Below are positions 57,892 to 64,000 of a stretch of 64,000 nt of DNA, in pieces. The stretch spans positions 84,620,527 through 84,684,526 of the forward strand of contig CAMZMU010000034.1 in NCBI GenBank assembly GCA_947311845.1. The letters are read 5' to 3'. Every line of letters begins with the position of its first letter. Position 1 is the first letter of the stretch. The position numbers and the translations under genes were made by a program. The notes beneath the pieces were generated by a model. The model saw only the letters and a program-made list of their open reading frames with translations, ran no database searches and was not told the DNA's origin. The stretch comes from Poa pratensis. Its lineage: Eukaryota > Streptophyta > Magnoliopsida > Poales > Poaceae.

Positions 57892-58615
57892 TATGATCTA
57901 ATCCCCCTTCCCCAACCAGCCGACTCCACCCGGCCATCCTTCCGGTGGTGTTTACCTCTGTTGTGGAAGGGGGATTAGATCATAGATGAGAGAGACGAAG
58001 TTTGGGGAAGAAGACTAGAATTCTCACTGCTTGCCTGAAAGATTACAATCGCTCTGTTTATATAATAGGCCTAACTAGAGGATACGACTCCAATACCCCC
58101 CTGGGCTCCTAAACACACACGTACTACCTCTTGGACTCCTAAAAACACACGTACTAGCCTTCAGCAGCCACATCCTTCCTTGTATACGTCTTCCCCCACA
58201 TAAGCCCACGTCCTTCTAATGTATGTCCATGACAGGGCGGAAGACCGGAATTAACAAAAGATATATATTCTAGTTCTATCATCAGCTACAGGTTCAAATC
58301 TGAGAAGAGGATTGAGTCAAAAGAAAAGACTATTTTGGAGTTTTTTCAACAATTTGCTTGTGTAGGTGGGGAACGGGTGTTTTCGGAGTGCTTATGTGAG
58401 GAACTACAAAAAGCAAATTCAGCAAAAGTGTGAATTAGGAATGATTGGTTAAGGAAATATGAATCGGAGACTTAATCTTGATATACCTTAGAAAAATACA
58501 TTGTTGTTACCACGATATGTATTGGCCGCTACCGATCATTTGATTGGAATGAAATTTGGAACGGGTATACTTGATGATGACGATATGAATCACTTGAAAA
58601 ATAAACGTATTCGGT
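57892..58615. other. Intergenic DNA, no gene recognised
   Basis: Short ORFs only. An inverted pair (CCTTCCCC...GGAAGGGGGATTAGATCAT, about 57895-57980) suggests a small palindrome around GATCTAATCCCCCTTCC. Confidence 0.4.
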
Positions 58616-58617
58616 TT

Positions 58618-58965
58618 TAGTGTACTTTGTACTTTATTTTCCATTGTCCGTGTACGCTGTCAAGCATAACTGTGTATGCCGCATTCTATGTACATGTACT
58701 CTGCCTTCTGTGTATTTTGCGCACTCCCTTATTTTTATAAACGTACTCCTTTTTTCCGTGTACTTGTACACCCACTATGTGTACTTTGTCCTCCATCTTT
58801 TCTTTGTACTACTTGTACAGTTGTACTCCACCTTCTAGTGTATTTTTATCCCATTTTCCCCTTTATACTCTGGCTTCCATATATTCGTACTCCACGCTTC
58901 TTTGTCCTTGTACTCAGGTTTCAATATACCCGTACTTTGGATTTTAGTGTACATGTACTCTGGGG
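58618..58965. repeat. Degenerate GTAC-rich repeat, unit about 30-35 bp
   Basis: Words such as GTGTACTTGTACAC, CGTACTCC, TTGTACTCCACCTTCTAGTG and TGTACATGTACTCTG recur about ten times with irregular spacing. The 122-codon frame through it encodes repetitive hydrophobic sequence and is not a gene. Confidence 0.7.
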
Positions 58966-59279
58966 GTTACACCCGGTGGGATTGAGAAAGCAGCAAGCGG
59001 CAGGGAGTTACACGAAATTGAAACAGGGAAAAATAAAAATTTAACACGTAAGCAGTATGTTAGCTCCACATGTCGTTCCTTCTGTGCGAACCTGAGTGGG
59101 ATTGGACCTTCGCGAAGGACTCCCTTCCGCTAGGGATACCCGTCAAAAATAGGTTAGGACTCATATACCTTCTTGTAATCTAAGTCTCAGAAATACGCTA
59201 TGACTTATTATGGATATATGGCTGACTCAGTGGACATCAATTTGGTTTTAACTCACCGTGGAGAGATGACAGAACAAGA

Positions 59280-61872
59280 TATGTCACTTCCGCAGTTTCT
59301 TTAGGATCGCCTGGTTAGTTTAATAAAAAAATCATGTTAAAGCCGATAGCTTCCCTCTTAGTGGTCGAGACTCGAGAGAGGATGTCTTTGAAGGAACCTA
59401 ATGAGAGCATTGCTAAACTTAGGCGAGACAAAGAGTCAAGATGTCAAAGTTAAGCATGTACAACAAGGTGGTAGTAACACAGAACATCCCATCTTTCTAA
59501 TGTTAAGCATAGGAGGTAAAAGATTTTCCAGTTTGAGCAGGATGAGGGGCGATTGTAGGACAAGAGAATGTAAAATTTTAGATCTCTCAGTTCTATAAAG
59601 GTTGTTTGAATCACCTCCAAACCACTTTCTCTTTTGTTGGAAACTGAAATTCATGAAATCCCTAACCTTTCCAATGAGGAAGATAGTATTCTTACGTCTC
59701 CCTTTACAGAGAACGAGGTGTATGAAGCTATTTCACAAGTGGAAAAGAATAAAGCACCAGGACCAGACGAGATTCCAACCGAGTTCTTCTAGAAATTTTG
59801 GGAAGTTATTAAAGGAGATTTTATGGCGAAGTTTTATGATTTCTACCACGGGAGTTGGCCTTCGTATCATCTTAACTTTGGCACCATTATTATCCTACCT
59901 AAAAAGGTATGCTTGGTTAACGTGTGTTAAGATCTTCACAAAGGTCGCCACTCACCGTATCACGGAGATTGCTCATAAGTTATTAGACCGACACAATCGT
60001 CTTTTATGCAAGCCCGGCATATCTTTGAAGGGGTACTTGTGCTTCAAAATCCATGAGCTTCAAAGGAAGAAATTGATGCGGTCCTCCTCAACATATATTT
60101 AAGAAAAGCTTATGAAAAGGTAAAAGTTGCCTTTTCGCAACAAGCTCTATACGAAATGAGAAGGGTCTTGAACCTATATGGTGTGACTAGATATATGAGT
60201 TTATAAATCATGGTAGCGATCGAATCTTAATTAATGATGCCATAGGTAATTATTCCAAACGCAAAAAAACTCTAAGGTGTGAAGACACGCGTTCCCCAAA
60301 TATTTTCAACATTACATAGCATATATGTTGGCAATCTTAATTTCAAGGGTAAAGGAAGATGGCCAAGTGGAGGCCTCATCCCTCATTTAGTGGAGGCATC
60401 AATGCCCCCATCCCTCAATTAGTCGAGGGTAAAGGAAGTTGGCAATGTGCCGTTGATACAATCATCTTTATGCAGCATGATCTCGATAAAGCTCTTAACG
60501 TGAAAGTTAATTTTTTGTATTTTTCAGCGCTTCCAGTCACAAAATTAAGTTTCACAAGAGTGACTTTTTTTTGTTTCGGTAAAGCAAAAGATATGGAGAA
60601 CGAGTACGAGAACTTAATTGGTTGTGAATCTGGTTCCCTTCCATTTCGCTATTTGCCAATCCACTTTTGTAAACTAAGAAACGGGGAGGGGAAACAAGTG
60701 GAGGATCGTTTTGAAAGAAAGTTGGCTTGTTGGTGGGTAAAACTTTTATCTTACGTGATGGAATAGTTTTAATAAACTCGCTACTCACTATCTTACTTAC
60801 TCCTTGCTATCCTTTGTCTAGACATCCAAAGGGGTAAATATAAGGTTAGACTTTTTATCGTGCTTTTTTTAGGCAAAGTGATGGTCACAAGTAAAAGCGT
60901 AGATTAACTTAATGGAATATAGTGTGTCTACCAAAAGACCGGGGTGGACTAGGAGTTGAAGTTCTACCTAAAAATAAATGTTTAATTAGCAAGTGGATTT
61001 TAAACTTTTGAATGAAACTAATGTATGGAAAGAGCTACTAAATAATAAAAATATATTGGTTCTAAACCTTTATATCAAATTAAGTCAACCCAACTGACTC
61101 GCCTTTTTGAAAATTCATAATGAGAGTTAAAGAAGATTTATTGAGTAGAGATTCTTTTGAGATTGGTAATGGCTTAAACACCCGTTTTCAGATTCTTTTT
61201 ATGCTATTCCTCCATTGCAATGTGATCTTAACGAACGATAACTTGGCTAAAAAATAGTTGACATGGCAGTAAAAAAAAAATATTGTAATAAGGAAGAAAC
61301 AATACAACATACTTTTATTTTCTTTTCCTTGCCCTTTTTCTTCTCTTCTTTGGCGCCTCGTGCATATGACTTTCAGCCTATGGCCTCCAGCTAATATAAC
61401 GATTGTGTTCTAGAATTGGTTGAACTATATTGATAAAAATGATAAAGATCGAAAATGAGTTGGAGTTTGTGCTTTAATTTGGACTATATGGCACCTTCAC
61501 AATGATTTTGTTTTTAATAAACTGAGAGCTAACTCTTTTCTGTAGATTATTCCTCTTGCTACCCACTAGATGTGTATGTGGTCTTATCTCCAACAGGTGG
61601 AGATGCAGCTGGATATGAACTCTAGGTAGCCATTTGAGAATGGTTGCACGGGATTTGTTCAGCCAGGGAGGCTAGAAGTTTGTCAATATAATATGTTGAT
61701 GACGAGATGATTTTTATTGCTCTCTTTTGGATGGTTGATTCATGTATCAACATTATGTCCCTGGATTTGTACTCTTTGACTTCAGTTTAATAAAGTATCA
61801 AGAAACAATATGCATAAGTCGATGCAGATGTCGAGGCTATGCCCTTTTTGAAAAATACTTATGTAAAAAAAA
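59280..61872 (+). mobile_element. Heavily decayed LINE reverse transcriptase
   Basis: Across shifting frames and many stops the plus strand still reads as a grass L1-type LINE ORF2. Near 59500 is GKR...FSSLSR-type linker. Near 59690-59870 is FTENEVYEAISQVEKNKAPG, then PDEIPTEFF and KFWEVIKGDF. Near 59930-59990 is KIFTKVATHRITEIAHKLL. Near 60450-60760 is DTIIFMQHDLDKALNVK and FCFGKAKD with FRYLPIHF. Near 61280-61510 are remnants of the C-terminal zinc region (VGVCALIWTIWHLHNDFVFN). An A-run at 61865-61872 may be the tail. It is too broken to encode protein. Confidence 0.75.
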
Positions 61873-64000
61873 TGTGTGGATATATTTTAGGCTAATGAAT
61901 CTATTTTTTATGATACGTCGATATTCGTTCATATATATGTCATCTTTTTATATTTTTGTGAAATAAAACACAAGAAAAAACCCTTTAAAAAGCATTAGGA
62001 ATATCATGTGAGCTCTTAACAGCGGATATCATGTTTAATTTCATTGTAGGAATAACATGGAAACAGGGGTTCATATCGAATATTCAGTGACAATTCTTAC
62101 ACCACAAAACAATCTTCTAGACGGAGAAAAACGTGAGTAGCAAGCAGAAGGTGTTGGCTCAGATGATCAATCAGGGGGCAAATTGCGGTAAGTAGTTATT
62201 TCACTGGGAGAAAAAAGGGCACATGCTAAATAAATGAACAGTAACGAGTAGAGTGGAACAGAAATTAAGGATATATGTATCAATCGATGAAGTACATCCT
62301 ACCAGTCAGTAGCAGCATATCAGAGCAATGAGCATACGCTAAAGCCAAGCGTTCTCTCTTTGCAGTCGCGGCGCATGGGAGATGTGGAATATAATAGCTT
62401 TCTTTGCACTATCGCAGTGTAAGAAATAGCTCGGCCTTGGAAGCGTATATATAGTGCAGTGTAGTAGGCGTATATGTAGCGGAGGTTTTGCCCTTAGAGC
62501 ATCTATTGGAAGGTGCAAATATGAAGTTCTATATATTCATATACACGGCCGTGCAGAAAGATACCTTTTTAGACATTAATTTTTTGTTTTCCACTGAAAC
62601 GTCTATATCCAATATGTCTATATTCTCTTTCTTACATTTTCATAATATCTTAGACAGCATTACTTATTGGCCTTAGGCATCCGAAGATTTTTCAACAATG
62701 GAATGACACACTTGTCTTTTGCATTGGACTCGCTATCGATCAACTAGTTGTTCCCCAAGTTGCACTGCGAGTTGTTCCCCAAGTTGCAAAGGAATGCTAC
62801 GGTTGTACCACTACTGGACATTCTACAAGTCCCTGATGCTTCATGCACCAATGTTGAACGTGCAGCATGCATGCATGTTCTGGAACAAGCAGTTGCTCCA
62901 GGACCCGTGACGAACCTTGAAAGTGGGGTGCTTCTGAAGCGAGGTCGGGATGCTCGAGTACGATACCAGCGTCCATGTCGTGCGTCTAGAAGATACCCTT
63001 CAACATCATGGACCGCTCCTCCCTCCCGGCGTTGGTGACTCTGATAGTGATTCTAATGGCGCCAGTACTATGGACCTTTGCCCTGGAATTGGCCGAAGTC
63101 CTCGAGGACCGAGGAGAATGTCATTTCCGTGTTGTTGAGGGGTGTGGCCGTGCCGTCTCGTTGTCGTCGTCGGGCCAACGATGGTGAGCATCTCGTCGCC
63201 CTCAGTCGTCACACGGCAGCCCGGCTATGACGTGGCTATGCGTGTTGGATGACGTCGTACACTGGTACCTTTGAAAAAGAGGAGAGCCCGCACTATAGGG
63301 AGACAGGGCCGGGCCGGCAAAATCCGGTGCCCTGTGCGAAACTCTAAAACTGGGGCCTATCTCACACAACTTTTTTAACTAATGAACAATTTTAATGTCG
63401 CATGCGATGCTACGCCGACACCGGTGAAGTTGACGGCGGCGTGGTGGTAGTAGGTGAGTACAATCGTTGTAGGTGCTTCCGCGATGATGGAGTTCATGGG
63501 GCGAGCGGCGGCGATAGAGGTTGAAAAACACAGAGTAGGCTAGCTGCAGTATAAAGAGTACAAGCTCTACTCGTATATGAGCTCCAATATATAAAAGTTA
63601 CAACACGAAATTTGTGCGGAACGCCGAGATGAACCTGCTCGTAAAATGATATTTTTAACGGTCTAGCGAGCACGATGAATTTGACAATTTTGTCTTAAAA
63701 AGTTCAGAGCATCGGTTTGAAATTGAGAAGGTACAACAGACAAATATCGAAACCGAGCACGAGAATGGAATCTACTCGTCGACACGCACATATTTCGTGT
63801 ACAAATTATTTTGAATTAAAATATAATAGATTAGAGAGCAAATATGTTTGCGAGCCCAACCATGCGGAGCCAAACCAAATGGGTGGAAGCGGCGAGCTGC
63901 GTGGGGAATCGCCATAGGCCGAGCGAACTAGCATGGATACTCGTACTTGCAGACGATGCGGCCCAACGCGCTGGATTCAGCCGGCCAGCCCAATTTCTTT
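61873..64000. other. Intergenic DNA, no gene recognised
   Basis: Short ORFs on both strands show no known domain. A short direct repeat TTGTTCCCCAAGTTGCA lies at about 62749 and 62773. The GC-rich part (62930-63260) has overlapping frames on both strands by composition. The window ends in unrecognised sequence. Confidence 0.4.

Noticed and set aside
62719..63212. Short ORFs on both strands near 63 kb
   Set aside because: They are short, overlapping and without recognisable domains, and a direct repeat generates part of them.

Overview
The window is plant nuclear DNA, almost certainly from a Triticeae grass (wheat, Aegilops or barley group). The evidence is GT-AG spliced genes of plant type, an Au-type SINE, several Stowaway MITEs with TA target duplications, and two large CACTA transposons, one inserted in the other. 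I see three host genes. The first is the 3' half of a SAC-domain phosphoinositide phosphatase gene (27-3899, +). The second is a two-exon eIF3g gene with a one-base frameshift near its start (17178-19057, +). The third is a complete three-exon wall-associated receptor kinase (54463-57281, -). Most of the rest is transposons and their remains.

Layout. 1-14300: the SAC gene end, followed by an Au SINE and at least three decayed tandem copies of the SAC last exon, 3' UTR and downstream DNA. One copy is split by a LINE that keeps only its endonuclease region. 14300-19060: unrecognised DNA, then eIF3g with a MITE in its intron. 19700-25110: a very short retroposition scar and a LINE 3' end, the latter containing a young Copia element (20470-25103, LTRs about 98% alike, CATGT target duplication). 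25724-28060: a Harbinger-like element with a broken B3-like gene. 30953-35197: a non-autonomous Mutator-like element filled with a 41-bp repeat array and holding a solo LTR (33448-35019). 35217-35950: a possible hAT-like element.

35978-53663 is a 17.7-kb CACTA element (target duplication TTT) whose first gene is split by a second CACTA element (37809-48829, target duplication GTG). The inner element has a transposase gene and a second gene, both on the minus strand and both carrying frameshifts. The outer element has lost its transposase core. It keeps a small fused ORF1, a coiled-coil/membrane ORF, an Ulp1-type protease gene and an unrecognised proline-rich gene. In both elements a third cluster of the terminal-type repeats lies between ORF1 and ORF2. 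In the inner element a leader of about 90 bp is also duplicated upstream of both genes. This shared layout, in which each gene has its own terminal-like control region, is the most interesting feature of the window.

53664-64000: the WAK gene with a MITE in its first intron and another upstream, a GTAC-rich degenerate repeat, a decayed LINE reverse transcriptase (about 59280-61870) and unrecognised DNA. All calls come from reading the sequence. No database search was run, and family names rest on recognised motifs.
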